Assembly (NCBI GenBank): GCA_902525565.1
Contig: CABZHY010000004.1
Span: 1-59,156 of the forward strand
DNA: 59,156 nt
Direction of reading: 5' to 3'
Source: an uncultured Pelagibacteraceae bacterium
GTDB lineage: Bacteria; Pseudomonadota; Alphaproteobacteria; Pelagibacterales; Pelagibacteraceae
The notes beneath the pieces are model-generated. The model ran no database searches. It had not been told where the DNA came from and was given only the letters and a program-made list of their open reading frames with translations. Below, in pieces: positions 34,758 through 44,795 of this stretch (position 1 is the stretch's first letter; the number at the start of each line of letters is the position of its first letter). Both the position numbers and the translations under genes were made by a program.

Positions 34758-35557
34758 GAATTTTATTTTTAGGAGATGTTGTTGGAATTTCAGGATCTTC
34801 TAAATTAACAAGTAATTTATTAAATGAAATTGATAAAAACAAAATCGATTTTGTAATAGTAAACGGTGAAAATGCAGCAGTTCAAGGTGTGGGGCTAACT
34901 AAAGAAATATGTAAGGATTTTTTTAATTGTGGAGTTGATGTTATCACAACTGGCAATCATGTTTGGGATCAAAAAGAAATTATGGAATTTATTGATAAAG
35001 AGGAAAGATTATTAAGACCTAAAAATTTATTTGAACCTGCACCAGGAAAAGGATTTCAGATTTACAAAACAAAGAATGATATAAAAATTGGAGTTCTTAA
35101 TTTGATGGGGAATGTTTTTATGAAAAAGTGTGAAGATGTTTTTGAAGCTTCTCAAAAATTTTTAAAAGAAAATGAAATGAAAAAGGATTTTGATTTACTT
35201 GTAGTTGATTTCCATGGTGAAATTACCAGCGAAAAAAATGCTATAGGACATCTATTTGATGGAAAGGCAACTCTCGTGGTTGGAACCCATACTCATATTC
35301 CAACAAATGACGCCAGAATACTTAATAATGGCACTGGATATCAAACCGATGCAGGTATGTGTGGGGATTATGATTCAGTGATTGGAATGAATAAAGAAAA
35401 TTCCTTGAATAGATTTTTAAAAAAGAATTCAGTGAAACACTTTCCCGCTACTGGAGATGCTACTTTGTGTGGTGTTATAGTAGATTGTGATATAAAAACA
35501 GGTTTAGCAATAGACATCAAAAGCTATGTATACGGAGATCAACTAAAAAATATTTAA
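34754..35557 (+). CDS. YmdB-family metallophosphoesterase
   Basis: 267 residues of the TIGR00282/YmdB family. Start MRILFLGDVVGISG, then VNGENAAVQGVGLTKE, DVITTGNHVWDQKEI, LLVVDFHGEITSEKNAIGHL, VVGTHTHIPTNDARIL and YQTDAGMCGDYDSVIGM, the metal-binding D, N, H residues of this calcineurin-like fold. YmdB in Bacillus hydrolyses cyclic nucleotides; the role in alphaproteobacteria is less defined. It overlaps fau by 4 bases and yebC follows 5 bases later. Confidence 0.9.
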   Translation: MRILFLGDVVGISGSSKLTSNLLNEIDKNKIDFVIVNGENAAVQGVGLTKEICKDFFNCGVDVITTGNHVWDQKEIMEFIDKEERLLRPKNLFEPAPGKGFQIYKTKNDIKIGVLNLMGNVFMKKCEDVFEASQKFLKENEMKKDFDLLVVDFHGEITSEKNAIGHLFDGKATLVVGTHTHIPTNDARILNNGTGYQTDAGMCGDYDSVIGMNKENSLNRFLKKNSVKHFPATGDATLCGVIVDCDIKTGLAIDIKSYVYGDQLKNI

Positions 35558-35562
35558 AGATC

Positions 35563-36291
35563 ATGGCAGGACATTCGCATTGGGCAGGAATAAAACATAA
35601 AAAAGGTAAGGCTGATAAGCAAAGATCAAAGATATTTTCAAAATTATCTAAAGAGATTACTGTTGCGGCAAAACTTGGTGACAAAGATCCAGCAATGAAC
35701 CCTAGACTAAGATCTGTAGTACAGGCCGCTAGATCTGCTAATATGCCTAAAGATAATATTGAAAGAGCAATAGATAAATCTTCTGCAGCTACTGGAGCAA
35801 ATTTTGAAAATTTAAGATACGAGGGATTTGGTCCAGAAAAGATTGCTGTAATAGTTGAAACTTTAACAGATAACAAAAATAGAACCGCATCAAATATTAG
35901 AACTATTTTTCAAAAGAGTGGAGGTAGCTTAGGAACCCAAGGATCTGCATCTCATAATTTTCAACAATTAGGTATAATCAAAATAGATAAAAAAGAGATA
36001 TCTGATGAAAAAATTTTAGATTTAGCAATTGAGTCTGGAGCTGATGAATGTTTGTCTACTGAGGATTATCATGAGGTACAGTGCCAAATGAGTGAAATAT
36101 ATAATGTGAAAAAAAATCTTGAGAAAATTATTGTGAATTTTATTTCTACAGAAATTGAATGGGTGCCGTTAAATGGTGTTGATGTAAATAAAGATAATAG
36201 AGACAGTGTTGTAGAATTTTTAGAAACCCTTGAGGAAGACGACGACGTGCAAAACGTTTATTCAAACGTTAATTTAGGTGGTATTAAATGA
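35563..36291 (+). CDS. yebC: YebC/PmpR/TACO1-family protein
   Basis: 242 residues: AGHSHWAGIKHKKGKADKQR, IFSKLSKEITVAAKLGDKDP, MPKDNIERAIDK, YEGFGPEKIAVIVETLTDNKNRTAS and SGGSLGTQGSASHNF are the invariant parts of the YebC family. Members act as transcription regulators or help ribosomes through proline stretches (as for mitochondrial TACO1). Upstream of a ruvC-like gene, the traditional arrangement in proteobacteria. It overlaps that gene by 4 bases. Confidence 0.95.
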   Translation: MAGHSHWAGIKHKKGKADKQRSKIFSKLSKEITVAAKLGDKDPAMNPRLRSVVQAARSANMPKDNIERAIDKSSAATGANFENLRYEGFGPEKIAVIVETLTDNKNRTASNIRTIFQKSGGSLGTQGSASHNFQQLGIIKIDKKEISDEKILDLAIESGADECLSTEDYHEVQCQMSEIYNVKKNLEKIIVNFISTEIEWVPLNGVDVNKDNRDSVVEFLETLEEDDDVQNVYSNVNLGGIK

Positions 36292-36782
36292 TGATTATTG
36301 GAATTGATCCAGGCATTTCGGGTTCAATCTGTTTTTTTCAGGATGGTATAATAAAAGACGTAATTGAAATGCCAACCATGACAGATGGTAAGAAGAATAA
36401 ACGACAAGTAAATGGTGCTCAAATATTTAATGAAATTAGTGAAAGAATAAACAAATTTGATAAAAAAAAGATAAAGGTTGTAATTGAACAGGTTTCTGCA
36501 ATGCCTGGTCAAGGCGTTACTAGTATGTTTAATTTTGGTCAATCTTTTGGTATTTTAAAAGGAATATGTAGCGCAATGCATTTGTCCGTTTATTATGTTA
36601 GGCCTGCTAAGTGGAAAAAATATTTTAACCTTATTAATTCAGAAAAAGATGCTAGCAGAACACGAGCTATTGAAATTTTTCCATATTTTTCATCACAATT
36701 GTCAAAAAAGAAAGATAATAACAAGGCAGATGCTATTCTAATAGCTAGTTTTTTCTACGAAACTTATCAAAAAGTAGAATGA
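36288..36782 (+). CDS. RuvC-like Holliday junction resolvase, divergent (phage/MOC1-like type)
   Basis: 164 residues. RNase H-like fold residues: IGIDPGISGSICFF (first Asp, residue 7), VVIEQVSAMPGQGVTSMFNF (Glu) and NNKADAILIAS (C-terminal Asp). Canonical RuvC starts GIDPGLxxTGWG and ends with a DxxD pair; here the residue three before the last Asp is Asn, and the MPGQG-x-SMF-x-FG segment resembles RuvC-like resolvases of phages and plastid MOC1. It occupies the ruvC position after yebC, yet ruvA and ruvB are absent next to it. Resolvase function is inferred. Confidence 0.75.
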   Translation: MMIIGIDPGISGSICFFQDGIIKDVIEMPTMTDGKKNKRQVNGAQIFNEISERINKFDKKKIKVVIEQVSAMPGQGVTSMFNFGQSFGILKGICSAMHLSVYYVRPAKWKKYFNLINSEKDASRTRAIEIFPYFSSQLSKKKDNNKADAILIASFFYETYQKVE

Positions 36783-36835
36783 TCAATTTAAATTAATAGA
36801 CAAAATCATGACACATTTGCGTGTGAAGAGTAAGA

Positions 36836-37510
36836 ATGGAAGCAGATATAGCAGCAAAAGCAGTTGAATTAGGAACAAATACTGATTTTTCATTATTCAG
36901 TTTATTTTTTAGAGCAGACATAATTGTTAAGTCTGTAATGATTATTTTAATATTGTGCTCAATATATTCTTGGGCAGTAATTATTGAAAAGTTTCGTTTA
37001 TTTAAAAAAATAACTAAATCTTCAGAAGAATTTGAAGAAAAATTCTGGAATTCTAAATCTGCTGAATCATTTTACAATAGTTTACCTAGTAAACTTGAGG
37101 ATCCAATGTCACTTGTGTTTAAAGATGCAATGGAAGGACTACTTAAAAAAAAATCAAGAACTAACATTAGTGAAAGAATGAGCGCATCTCTAGAATCAGG
37201 AATTGAAAAACAAATGACAAAAATTGAAAAAGGTTTTACTTTTTTGGCAACAGTAGGTTCAACAGCACCATTTATAGGATTGTTTGGAACTGTTTGGGGA
37301 ATTATGAATTCTTTTCAATCTATAGCTATTTCAAGAAACACAAGTCTTGCGATAGTGGCGCCTGGAATAGCCGAAGCCTTATTTGCAACTGCACTTGGTC
37401 TATTGGCCGCAATACCAGCGGTAGTGGCATACAATAAATTCAATAATGACTCCAAAAAATATTCAGAAAAATTAGAAAATTTTTCAAAAAGATTTTTAAC
37501 AATTATTTAA
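36836..37510 (+). CDS. tolQ: Tol-Pal system proton channel subunit TolQ
   Basis: 224 residues with three membrane helices (about residues 30-48, 135-155, 170-190). The TolQ/ExbB signature is visible in FLATVGSTAPFIGLFGTVWG and VAPGIAEALFATALGLLAAI. It forms the inner-membrane motor with TolR, driving TolA to constrict the outer membrane at division. It is followed without a gap by tolR, in the complete tolQRAB-pal-cpoB cluster. A 53-base gap upstream may hold its promoter, although none was convincing. Confidence 0.95.
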   Translation: MEADIAAKAVELGTNTDFSLFSLFFRADIIVKSVMIILILCSIYSWAVIIEKFRLFKKITKSSEEFEEKFWNSKSAESFYNSLPSKLEDPMSLVFKDAMEGLLKKKSRTNISERMSASLESGIEKQMTKIEKGFTFLATVGSTAPFIGLFGTVWGIMNSFQSIAISRNTSLAIVAPGIAEALFATALGLLAAIPAVVAYNKFNNDSKKYSEKLENFSKRFLTII

Positions 37511-37927
37511 ATGGCATTTAAATTAAATCGTTCTTCTAAAGAACCAATGAGTGAAATAAATGTTACTCCTTTTGTGGATGTAATGCTTGTATTGTTAATA
37601 ATTTTTATGGTTACAGCACCATTGTTAACTGTTGGAGTTCAAGTTGATTTACCAGAAAGTTCAGCAGATTCTTTGCCTGAAGAAACAGAACCTTTAACAC
37701 TTTCAATTAATGCAAAAGGTGAAATTTTTATTCAAGAAGCAAAAGTTGAATATGACAATATAATTGCAAAGGTTTTAGCGGTTTCAAAAAATAGAACTGA
37801 TACAAGAATTTATGTTAGAGGTGATAAAACTATAAATTATGGAAGAGTTTTAGAAATAATGGGATTACTATCAGGATCTGGTTTTACTAAAGTAGCATTG
37901 ATCTCAGAACCTTATAAACAAAGGTAA
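37511..37927 (+). CDS. tolR: Tol-Pal system protein TolR
   Basis: 138 residues. One N-terminal transmembrane helix preceded by SEINVTPFVDVMLVLLIIFM, whose Asp is the proton-carrying residue of ExbD/TolR proteins, then a periplasmic domain with GVQVDLPESSAD, ARGD-like YVRGDKTINYGRVLEIMGLL and a C-terminal KVALISEP strand. Partner of TolQ; starts on the base after the tolQ stop. Confidence 0.95.
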   Translation: MAFKLNRSSKEPMSEINVTPFVDVMLVLLIIFMVTAPLLTVGVQVDLPESSADSLPEETEPLTLSINAKGEIFIQEAKVEYDNIIAKVLAVSKNRTDTRIYVRGDKTINYGRVLEIMGLLSGSGFTKVALISEPYKQR

Positions 37928-37932
37928 TTAAA

Positions 37933-38796
37933 GTGAATAGAAGTTTAATTATTTCTTCTGTTTTGCATGCTTTGTTAATTTTCATTACAGCGGCGAGTCT
38001 ACCTTTTTTAGCAAAAAAACCACTTGATATTCCACCAATTGTATCAGTTGAGTTAATTCAAATAGCAGAAAAAACTAACATTCCATTTGCACCTAAGGCT
38101 AAAAAAATTATTGAAAAAGTAAAAGAGAAAGAAAAAAAACTTGTTTCAGAGCAAGCTCCACCAAAAAAAGTAGAAAAAACTAAGACAAAAACTGTACTGG
38201 CTCCCGAACAAAATAATAAAAAAATAGAGAATGAAACACCTGAAGCAATTCCACTTCCAGATAAAACTTTAAAAAAGGTTGTGACAAAAGAGGAAAAAAA
38301 ACAAAATCCTGAAAAAGTAGATAATGAAGTTAAACAGGTATCAGAATTTGAAAAAAAGGATTTGTTTGATCCAAATAATATTGCCGCTTTAATTGATAAA
38401 TCAAAAGAGGAGAGTGCGGAAGTTTTAAATACTAAAGATGAAATCACACAAGATGAAGAAAGAAATGTAGAAAATGCAGGTCTTACATTAAGTGAGGAGG
38501 ATGCTTTAAAAGCGCAAATATTTGGATGTTGGAGTATACCATTAGGGTTACCATATAATGAAAATCTTTTAGTAAGAATAAAGTTAAAATTAAAACCTGA
38601 TGGAACAGTATCAAAAACAGAAATTTTGGACCATGCAAGGATGAATAAACCAGGCCAAGGATTTTATAAGGTTTTAGCAGAAAGTGCCTTGAGAGCTGTT
38701 AAGTTATGCCAACCATTAAGAGTTCCAACTACTGGATATGAAAGATGGAAAGAATTACAATTAAATTTTGATGCAAGAGAGATGTTAGAAGGGTAG
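37933..38796 (+). CDS. tolA: Tol-Pal system protein TolA
   Basis: GTG start, 287 residues. One N-terminal helix (LIISSVLHALLIFITAASLP, with the conserved S-x3-H of the TolQR contact), then a Lys/Glu/Pro-rich periplasmic stalk about residues 50-180, and a C-terminal domain with CWSIPLGLPYNENLLVRIKL and ESALRAVKLCQPLRVP including two cysteines that could form a disulfide. It links the TolQR motor to TolB/Pal and CpoB. Five bases from tolR. Confidence 0.93.
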   Translation: MNRSLIISSVLHALLIFITAASLPFLAKKPLDIPPIVSVELIQIAEKTNIPFAPKAKKIIEKVKEKEKKLVSEQAPPKKVEKTKTKTVLAPEQNNKKIENETPEAIPLPDKTLKKVVTKEEKKQNPEKVDNEVKQVSEFEKKDLFDPNNIAALIDKSKEESAEVLNTKDEITQDEERNVENAGLTLSEEDALKAQIFGCWSIPLGLPYNENLLVRIKLKLKPDGTVSKTEILDHARMNKPGQGFYKVLAESALRAVKLCQPLRVPTTGYERWKELQLNFDAREMLEG

Positions 38797-38805
38797 AATA
38801 TTGAA

Positions 38806-40146
38806 ATGACAAAAAAAATTTTAATTTTATTATTTATACTAATACCTATCAAAGCAAATGCTTTGATACAAGTTGATATAACTCGAGGAAACTTAAATCC
38901 ACTTCCATTAGCAGTTTCCCCCTTGTCAATTGATGAAGATTCCAGAAAAAGTTTTGAAAAAATACTTAAAAAAGAAAATATTGGTTCGGAGATATCAAAT
39001 ATTGTTGAGAATAATTTGAGGACTTCAGGATTATTTAACCCACTTGATAAAAAGGCTTTTTTACAAGCCCCTGATATTGCAAATTTAAAACCAAGATTTG
39101 AAGATTGGAATTTAATTAAAGCTCAAGCACTAATTACTGGCAAAGTAAATTATGTTGACGATAAATTAAGAGTCGAGTTTCGATTATGGGATGTTTTAGC
39201 TGCCAAAGAAATGATGGCTTTAGCTTTTACAACAGTCCCTAATAATTGGAGAAGAGTAGGGCATATTATTTCTGATAAAGTTTACGAGAGGCTTACAGGA
39301 GAAAAAGGTTACTTTGATACAAGAATAATTTATGTCTCAGAAGAAGGACCAAAAACACAAAGAATAAAAAAATTAGCAATCATGGATCAAGACGGAGCTA
39401 ATAATAAATTTTTGACATTAGGTAATGAGTTAGTTTTAACACCACGATTTAATCCAGCAAGTCAAATGGTAACCTATTTGTCTTACTTTAAAAATATGCC
39501 AAGAGTTTATTTATTAGATATTGAAACTGGAACACAAGAAGTAGTTGGAGATTTTCCTGGAATGACATTTGCACCCCGTTTTTCACCCGATGGTAAAAAA
39601 ATAATTATGAGTTTTGCTAAAGACGGAAAGTCAGATATTTACACCATGGATTTAGAAAATAGAATTGTTGAAAAAATTACTAACCATCCATCAATTGACA
39701 CTTCTCCATCCTATTCTCCTGATGGAAAATATATTACATTTAATTCTGATAGAAGTGGTTATCAGCAAATTTATGTAATGAAGAATGATGGAAGTAATGT
39801 AAAAAGAATTTCTTTTGGTAACGGTTTATATGGAACACCTGTATGGTCCCCGAGAGGAGATTTAATTGCATTTACAAAATTACATAAAGGTAAATTTTAT
39901 ATAGGTGTCATGAGGACTGATGGCAGTGGTGAAAGGTTATTAACAGAAAATTATTATCAAGAGGCACCATCTTGGTCTCCAAATGGAAGGGTGTTAATAT
40001 TTTATAGAGAAACAAAAACTAACGCTAAAGGTGAAGGCTTTTCTGCTAAGTTGTGGTCTATTGATTTAACTGGATATAATGAGCGCCAAATAGAGACACC
40101 AACCGATGCTTCTGACCCATCATGGTCATCATTATTAAGTAATTAA
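38806..40146 (+). CDS. tolB: Tol-Pal system periplasmic protein TolB
   Basis: 446 residues. The N terminus is a signal peptide ([17 protein letters not shown]) with a cleavage site near residue 19. The amino domain contains [15 protein letters not shown] and [14 protein letters not shown]; the C-terminal beta-propeller shows repeats of the F/Y-SPDGKxI type ([48 protein letters not shown]). It binds Pal and is pulled by TolA. It has no gap-filling features downstream other than 98 bases before pal. Confidence 0.96.
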   Translation: MTKKILILLFILIPIKANALIQVDITRGNLNPLPLAVSPLSIDEDSRKSFEKILKKENIGSEISNIVENNLRTSGLFNPLDKKAFLQAPDIANLKPRFEDWNLIKAQALITGKVNYVDDKLRVEFRLWDVLAAKEMMALAFTTVPNNWRRVGHIISDKVYERLTGEKGYFDTRIIYVSEEGPKTQRIKKLAIMDQDGANNKFLTLGNELVLTPRFNPASQMVTYLSYFKNMPRVYLLDIETGTQEVVGDFPGMTFAPRFSPDGKKIIMSFAKDGKSDIYTMDLENRIVEKITNHPSIDTSPSYSPDGKYITFNSDRSGYQQIYVMKNDGSNVKRISFGNGLYGTPVWSPRGDLIAFTKLHKGKFYIGVMRTDGSGERLLTENYYQEAPSWSPNGRVLIFYRETKTNAKGEGFSAKLWSIDLTGYNERQIETPTDASDPSWSSLLSN

Positions 40147-40244
40147 TAGATTAATTCTCTTAAATTTCTTGATTTTTAGACTTGAAACCTTTATTTACAT
40201 GTGAAAAAGTTAGATAATTGAAATTAGCAGCAAGGAGCAATTTA

Positions 40245-40739
40245 ATGAGACTAAACAAAATTTTTAAAAACACACTTTTATTATTAACAGCTTGCCTGGT
40301 GCTGTCTGCATGTGCAACTAAAAAAGAAGTAGCGACAACAGATATCAAAGGTCAAATGCAGGGTGATGTTTACACGGGGACAGACACAGTTGAGTATTTA
40401 GCTGATGGTGTTCCAGATAGAGTTTTCTTTGCAACAAACGAGTCTATTCTAACAACTGCATCTAGAGAAACCTTAAGAGCCCAAGCAGCTTGGTTAAGAA
40501 AGAATCCAAACATAAATGTAGTTCTTGAAGGTCATGCTGACGAAAGAGGAACAAGAGAATACAACTTGGCTCTTGGTGAAAGAAGAGCAAATGCAGCTAA
40601 AGACTATTTAATGACTTACGGAATATCTTCTGACAGAATTACTGTATTAAGTTATGGAAAAGAGAGACCAGTAGACTCTGGTTCAAACCCATTAGCTTGG
40701 TCAAAAAACAGAAGATCGGTAACTGTTAAAGCAAATTAA
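40245..40739 (+). CDS. pal: Peptidoglycan-associated lipoprotein Pal
   Basis: ATG at 40245 chosen over an upstream in-frame TTG at 40218: AAGGAG at 40232-40237 lies 7 bases before it, and a signal peptide follows immediately. 164 residues. The lipobox LSAC gives lipidation near residue 22; the OmpA-like domain has FFATNESILTTASRETL, VVLEGHADERGTREYNLALG and RITVLSYGKERPV, with the peptidoglycan-binding residues. Outer-membrane anchor of the Tol-Pal system. A strong terminator follows. Confidence 0.96.
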   Translation: MRLNKIFKNTLLLLTACLVLSACATKKEVATTDIKGQMQGDVYTGTDTVEYLADGVPDRVFFATNESILTTASRETLRAQAAWLRKNPNINVVLEGHADERGTREYNLALGERRANAAKDYLMTYGISSDRITVLSYGKERPVDSGSNPLAWSKNRRSVTVKAN

Positions 40740-40751
40740 TTATTTAAAATT

Positions 40752-40792
40752 AAAGACCCTAAAACCTTTATTGGATTTAGGGTCTTTTTTTT
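40752..40792 (+). terminator. Rho-independent terminator after pal
   Basis: A perfect 12-base stem, AAAGACCCTAAA (40752-40763) with TTTAGGGTCTTT (40776-40787), has a 12-base loop and runs into a T tract to 40792. It lies 12 bases after the pal stop and separates tolQRAB-pal from cpoB. This is the only strong hairpin-plus-T-tract I found in the window. Confidence 0.92.
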
Positions 40793-40822
40793 GCCATTTT
40801 TATAATCATAAGTCTATTCTAA

Positions 40823-41830
40823 ATGATGCGAATATTTAAATCTGTAATTTTAAAATTATTTTTAATACTTAACCTGTTTTTTATTAATTCTTCATATGCC
40901 GATAACCATAATATTTATGAAATATTAGAAATAATAAAAAATGATCTTAAAACTCTTGAAAGAGCAGTTTATTCTGGATCTATAGAAGTGAAAGCAAGCA
41001 CAAGTGATAGTTCAGTTTCAGACTTGGATCAAAATTCAGAAGACGTTTTAACTAGACATTTATTAAAATTATCTGAGGTTGAGGGTCAGTTTAGAGAACT
41101 CACTAATAAATTTGAAGAAATAAATTTTAAGTTGGATAAATTATCTACCCGTGTCTCAAAAATTCAAGCAGATAACCAAATAAGATTTCAAGATATAGAG
41201 ACCAACATTAGCTCTGGAAATATAAGTAGCGCAGAAAATCAATTAAGTTTAAAGCCAAAAACAGATCAGCAAAAAATTTTACCTGGAAGTTCCCAACCTC
41301 AAGATTTAGGAACGATTTCGTATAAGGATACAGAAACAAATGAAACTTCACAACAAATTCAATCTGTTGATACCACTGCTTCGATTGTGACAGAAACTTT
41401 TCAGTCTGAAGAAAAAATACTTCCTCAGGACTTAAATGCAGAGAAGCAATACGAATTTGCAACGAGTTTTTTAAAAGTTGGAGACTATAGCACAGCAGAA
41501 AGAGCATTTAGAGAATTTGTTATATATAACCCTGATCATGAGTTAGCTGGTAGTGCACAATATTGGTACGCAGAAACGTTTAGAATTAGACAATTATATA
41601 CAGATGCAGCTTCTGCTTATTTGGAAGGTTACCAAAAATATCCTAAAGGAAAAAAAGCTCCAATTAATCTATTAAAACTTGGTGTATCAATGGTTCAAAT
41701 TGGTGAAAAAGATCAAGGATGTAAAATGATTAATGGTGTAGAATTACAATATCCTAATGCAAATCAGTCTGTAATACAAAAAGCAAAATATGAGTCCAAA
41801 AAATTTGAATGTATCAAACAAGACTCATAA
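40823..41830 (+). CDS. cpoB: Cell division coordinator CpoB (YbgF)
   Basis: 335 residues. Signal peptide at the N terminus (VILKLFLILNLFFINSSYA), then a coiled-coil region (about residues 70-130: VEGQFRELTNKFEEINFKLD), a low-complexity Ser/Thr/Gln linker, and a C-terminal TPR domain with EKQYEFATSFLKVGDYSTAE, FVIYNPDHELAGSAQYWYAE and GYQKYPKGKKAPINLLKLG. CpoB binds TolA in the periplasm and coordinates cell wall synthesis with outer-membrane constriction. It is longer than E. coli CpoB because of the linker. Confidence 0.92.
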   Translation: MMRIFKSVILKLFLILNLFFINSSYADNHNIYEILEIIKNDLKTLERAVYSGSIEVKASTSDSSVSDLDQNSEDVLTRHLLKLSEVEGQFRELTNKFEEINFKLDKLSTRVSKIQADNQIRFQDIETNISSGNISSAENQLSLKPKTDQQKILPGSSQPQDLGTISYKDTETNETSQQIQSVDTTASIVTETFQSEEKILPQDLNAEKQYEFATSFLKVGDYSTAERAFREFVIYNPDHELAGSAQYWYAETFRIRQLYTDAASAYLEGYQKYPKGKKAPINLLKLGVSMVQIGEKDQGCKMINGVELQYPNANQSVIQKAKYESKKFECIKQDS

Positions 41831-42818
41831 GGTTTTACTAAATCAATTAAAAGATAAACAAACTTCTAAAATTTATAAAAAGTTTGAAAAAAATCTTAAA
41901 TTAAACGAGGATTTTATAGTTGCGGTTTCTGGTGGACCAGACAGTCTAGCTTTATGTTTTTTGTCAAAAATTTATTCGATTAAAAAACATATAAAAGTAA
42001 AATATTTGCATGTTGATCATAAACTTAGAAATAATTCAACAAAAGAGGCAAAATTTGTAAAATTACTTCTAAAAAAATTGTCTATTAATCTCGAGATTTT
42101 AACATGGTTTGGAAAAAAACCAAAAAGTAATATTCAGTCTGTTGCAAGAGATAAAAGATATGCTCTCATGATCAATAAGGCAAAAAAATTAAAAATAAAT
42201 AATATTTTATTAGGTCATCATAATGATGATTTAATAGAGAATTTTTTTATTAGAATTCTGAGAGGTAGTGGTTTAAATGGCATGGTGTCATTTGATCAAA
42301 AAACTTATCTACAAAATATTAATTTGATTAGACCTTTGTTAAAATTTTCAAAACAAAATTTAGAATATATTACAAAAAAAATTTTTAAAAATTATGTTGA
42401 AGATCCTTCGAATAAAAATGATGAATTTAAAAGAGTAAAAATTAGAAATTTTATAAAGAATTTGGAATTAGAGGGATTTGATAATCATAAATTTAATCTT
42501 ACGATTAAAAACTTAAGATTTGCTAATGAATCAATTAAATACTTTGTAGAAAAAAATTTAAAAGATAATTCAACAAATTCAAAAAATAAAAAGTTTATTA
42601 TTTTGAATAAAAATTTTTTTCTTCAGCCAGAGGAGGTAGTTTTTCGGTCTCTAACAGGAGTGTTAAAAGGTGTTGGTAATAAATATTACCCAGTAAGAGG
42701 AAAGAAAATTGATAAATTAATTTATCAAATTAAAAATGATGACACATTTATTACCACTTTGGGCAATTGTATAATAAAGAAGGTAAATAGCTCAGTTATA
42801 GTATCAAAAGAGCGTTAA
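41790..42818 (+). CDS. tilS: tRNA(Ile)-lysidine synthase
   Basis: 342 residues. The P-loop IVAVSGGPDSLALCFL at about residue 46, YLHVDHKLRNNS, QSVARDKRY and ILLGHHNDDLIENFFIRILR are the TilS N-terminal motifs for ATP-dependent lysidine formation at C34 of tRNA-Ile(CAU). At 342 residues it is shorter than E. coli TilS (432), with reduced C-terminal domains. The annotated start overlaps cpoB by 41 bases; a later start is possible since the first 40 residues are not conserved. Confidence 0.9.
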   Translation: MSPKNLNVSNKTHKVLLNQLKDKQTSKIYKKFEKNLKLNEDFIVAVSGGPDSLALCFLSKIYSIKKHIKVKYLHVDHKLRNNSTKEAKFVKLLLKKLSINLEILTWFGKKPKSNIQSVARDKRYALMINKAKKLKINNILLGHHNDDLIENFFIRILRGSGLNGMVSFDQKTYLQNINLIRPLLKFSKQNLEYITKKIFKNYVEDPSNKNDEFKRVKIRNFIKNLELEGFDNHKFNLTIKNLRFANESIKYFVEKNLKDNSTNSKNKKFIILNKNFFLQPEEVVFRSLTGVLKGVGNKYYPVRGKKIDKLIYQIKNDDTFITTLGNCIIKKVNSSVIVSKER

Positions 42819-42881
42819 AGTTGGTGAAATAACTGATATTTTGTCACTTGTTAATTTAATAATAATTCTTATTTTAACATT

Positions 42882-44789
42882 ATGAATTTAAAAAATCTGG
42901 CGATGTGGGGAATTATAGTTTTTTTAACTATAGGCCTTTATAACATGTTTAAAAATCCTCAGTCCAATATTAGAGGCGGAAATCAAATAATATTTTCAGA
43001 TTTTTTAAATTCAGTTGAAAACGGTGAGGTTCTAAAAGTTGAGATTCAGGGCAATAACATCAAAGGAACTTATTCAAATGGGAATTCTTTTTCAACCTAT
43101 GCTCCTAATGATCCAAATCTTATAGAAAAATTATCAGAAAAAGGCGTAAGTATTTCAGCAGCACCTTTAGAAGAAAAAATGCCTTCATTGTTTGGTGTGC
43201 TCTTATCATGGTTCCCTATGTTACTCCTTATTGCGGTATGGATTTTCTTTATGAGACAAATGCAAGGTGGCAAAGGTGGCGCAATGGGATTTGGAAAATC
43301 AAAAGCCAAAATGATGAATGAGTTAAAAGGAAAAGTTACCTTTAATGATGTTGCTGGTGTAGAGGAAGCTAAAGAAGAAGTAGAAGAAATAGTAGAATTC
43401 TTAAAAGACCCAAGAAAATTTAGTAGGTTGGGTGGTAAAATTCCAAGAGGAGCTTTACTTGTTGGTCCCCCAGGAACAGGTAAAACTTTATTAGCTAGAG
43501 CAATCGCAGGCGAAGCAGGAGTCCCTTTTTTCACTATTTCAGGTTCTGATTTTGTAGAGATGTTTGTTGGAGTGGGGGCATCTAGAGTAAGAGACATGTT
43601 TGAACAAGGTAAAAAAAATTCTCCATGTATAATTTTTATCGATGAGATTGATGCTGTTGGTAGAAGTAGAGGTGCAGGTTTAGGAGGAGGAAATGACGAG
43701 AGAGAACAAACCTTAAACCAGTTATTAGTTGAAATGGATGGTTTTGATACAAACGAAGGTGTTATAATTATAGCTGCAACAAACAGACCAGATGTGCTTG
43801 ATCCAGCTTTGTTAAGACCTGGAAGATTTGATAGACAGGTAGTAGTTTCAAACCCAGATATTATAGGAAGAGAAAAGATTTTAAAAGTTCATGTGAAAAA
43901 AATAAAAATGGCCCCAGATGTTAATTTAAGAACAATTGCAAGAGGTACGCCAGGATTTTCTGGAGCTGATCTAGCAAATATAGTAAATGAAGCAGCTTTG
44001 TTAGCAGCGAGAAAAAATAAAAGGATAGTCACATTATTAGAGTTTGAGGAAGCAAAAGATAAAGTTATGATGGGCGCTGAAAGACGTTCAATGGTGATGA
44101 CAGAAGATGAGAAAAAACTAACTGCATACCATGAAGGTGGACATGCTCTAGTCTCTTTTAATATGCCAAGTTATGATCCAATTCATAAGGCTACTATTAT
44201 ACCTAGAGGAAGAGCTCTTGGAATGGTAATGAACTTACCTGAAAGAGACAAACACGGTTACTCAATAAAATATCTTAAAGCGAGATTAGCTGTTTGTTTT
44301 GGGGGAAGAGTGGCTGAGGAATTAATTTTTGGAAAAGACAATATATCCACTGGAGCAGGTGGAGGAAATGGTTCTGATATTAATCAGGCTACACAGTTAG
44401 CAAGAGCAATGGTAACAAAATATGGAATGAGTGAAGTAATGGGTCCAGTTGAATACGGCGAAAATCAAGAGGAAGTTTTTTTAGGTAGATCAGTTACTCA
44501 AACTCAATCAGTCTCAGAGGAAGTCGCTCAGAAAATTGATAAAGAAATAAGAAAGCTTGTAGATGAAGGATATAATCAAGCTAAGAAAATTTTAACAGAA
44601 AAAATAGACGATCTACATAAAATTGCAAAAGCTCTAATAACTTATGAGACTTTAACTGGTGAAGAAATAGAGAACATAATCAATAAAAATTTATATCCTA
44701 AAGATAAAATTTTAGATGATCCAGAGTCAAAAGATGATCAAGACTCAGCTTTGGGTGCTATGGGTTTAAAACCAAAAATTGTTCATTAA
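42882..44789 (+). CDS. ftsH: ATP-dependent zinc metalloprotease FtsH
   Basis: 635 residues. Two N-terminal membrane helices flank a small periplasmic domain; the AAA domain has [20 protein letters not shown] (Walker A at about 194), [15 protein letters not shown] (Walker B) and the second region of homology [20 protein letters not shown]. The protease domain carries HEGGH (residue about 416, HExxH zinc site). It degrades unassembled membrane proteins and regulators such as the sigma-32 encoded at 49282. A TTGTCA hexamer at 42841 is a possible -35 element; no clear Shine-Dalgarno. Confidence 0.97.
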   Translation: MNLKNLAMWGIIVFLTIGLYNMFKNPQSNIRGGNQIIFSDFLNSVENGEVLKVEIQGNNIKGTYSNGNSFSTYAPNDPNLIEKLSEKGVSISAAPLEEKMPSLFGVLLSWFPMLLLIAVWIFFMRQMQGGKGGAMGFGKSKAKMMNELKGKVTFNDVAGVEEAKEEVEEIVEFLKDPRKFSRLGGKIPRGALLVGPPGTGKTLLARAIAGEAGVPFFTISGSDFVEMFVGVGASRVRDMFEQGKKNSPCIIFIDEIDAVGRSRGAGLGGGNDEREQTLNQLLVEMDGFDTNEGVIIIAATNRPDVLDPALLRPGRFDRQVVVSNPDIIGREKILKVHVKKIKMAPDVNLRTIARGTPGFSGADLANIVNEAALLAARKNKRIVTLLEFEEAKDKVMMGAERRSMVMTEDEKKLTAYHEGGHALVSFNMPSYDPIHKATIIPRGRALGMVMNLPERDKHGYSIKYLKARLAVCFGGRVAEELIFGKDNISTGAGGGNGSDINQATQLARAMVTKYGMSEVMGPVEYGENQEEVFLGRSVTQTQSVSEEVAQKIDKEIRKLVDEGYNQAKKILTEKIDDLHKIAKALITYETLTGEEIENIINKNLYPKDKILDDPESKDDQDSALGAMGLKPKIVH

Positions 44790-44795
44790 CAAATA

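Noticed and set aside
40147..40244. Promoter-like elements TTTACA and GATAAT upstream of pal
   Set aside because: Spacing of 13 bases is outside the normal range, and such hexamers are frequent in AT-rich gaps; not strong enough to annotate.
43097..43597. A 166-residue open frame on the minus strand inside ftsH
   Set aside because: It is the shadow of the strongly conserved ftsH AAA domain; composition and lack of any family features argue against a real gene.
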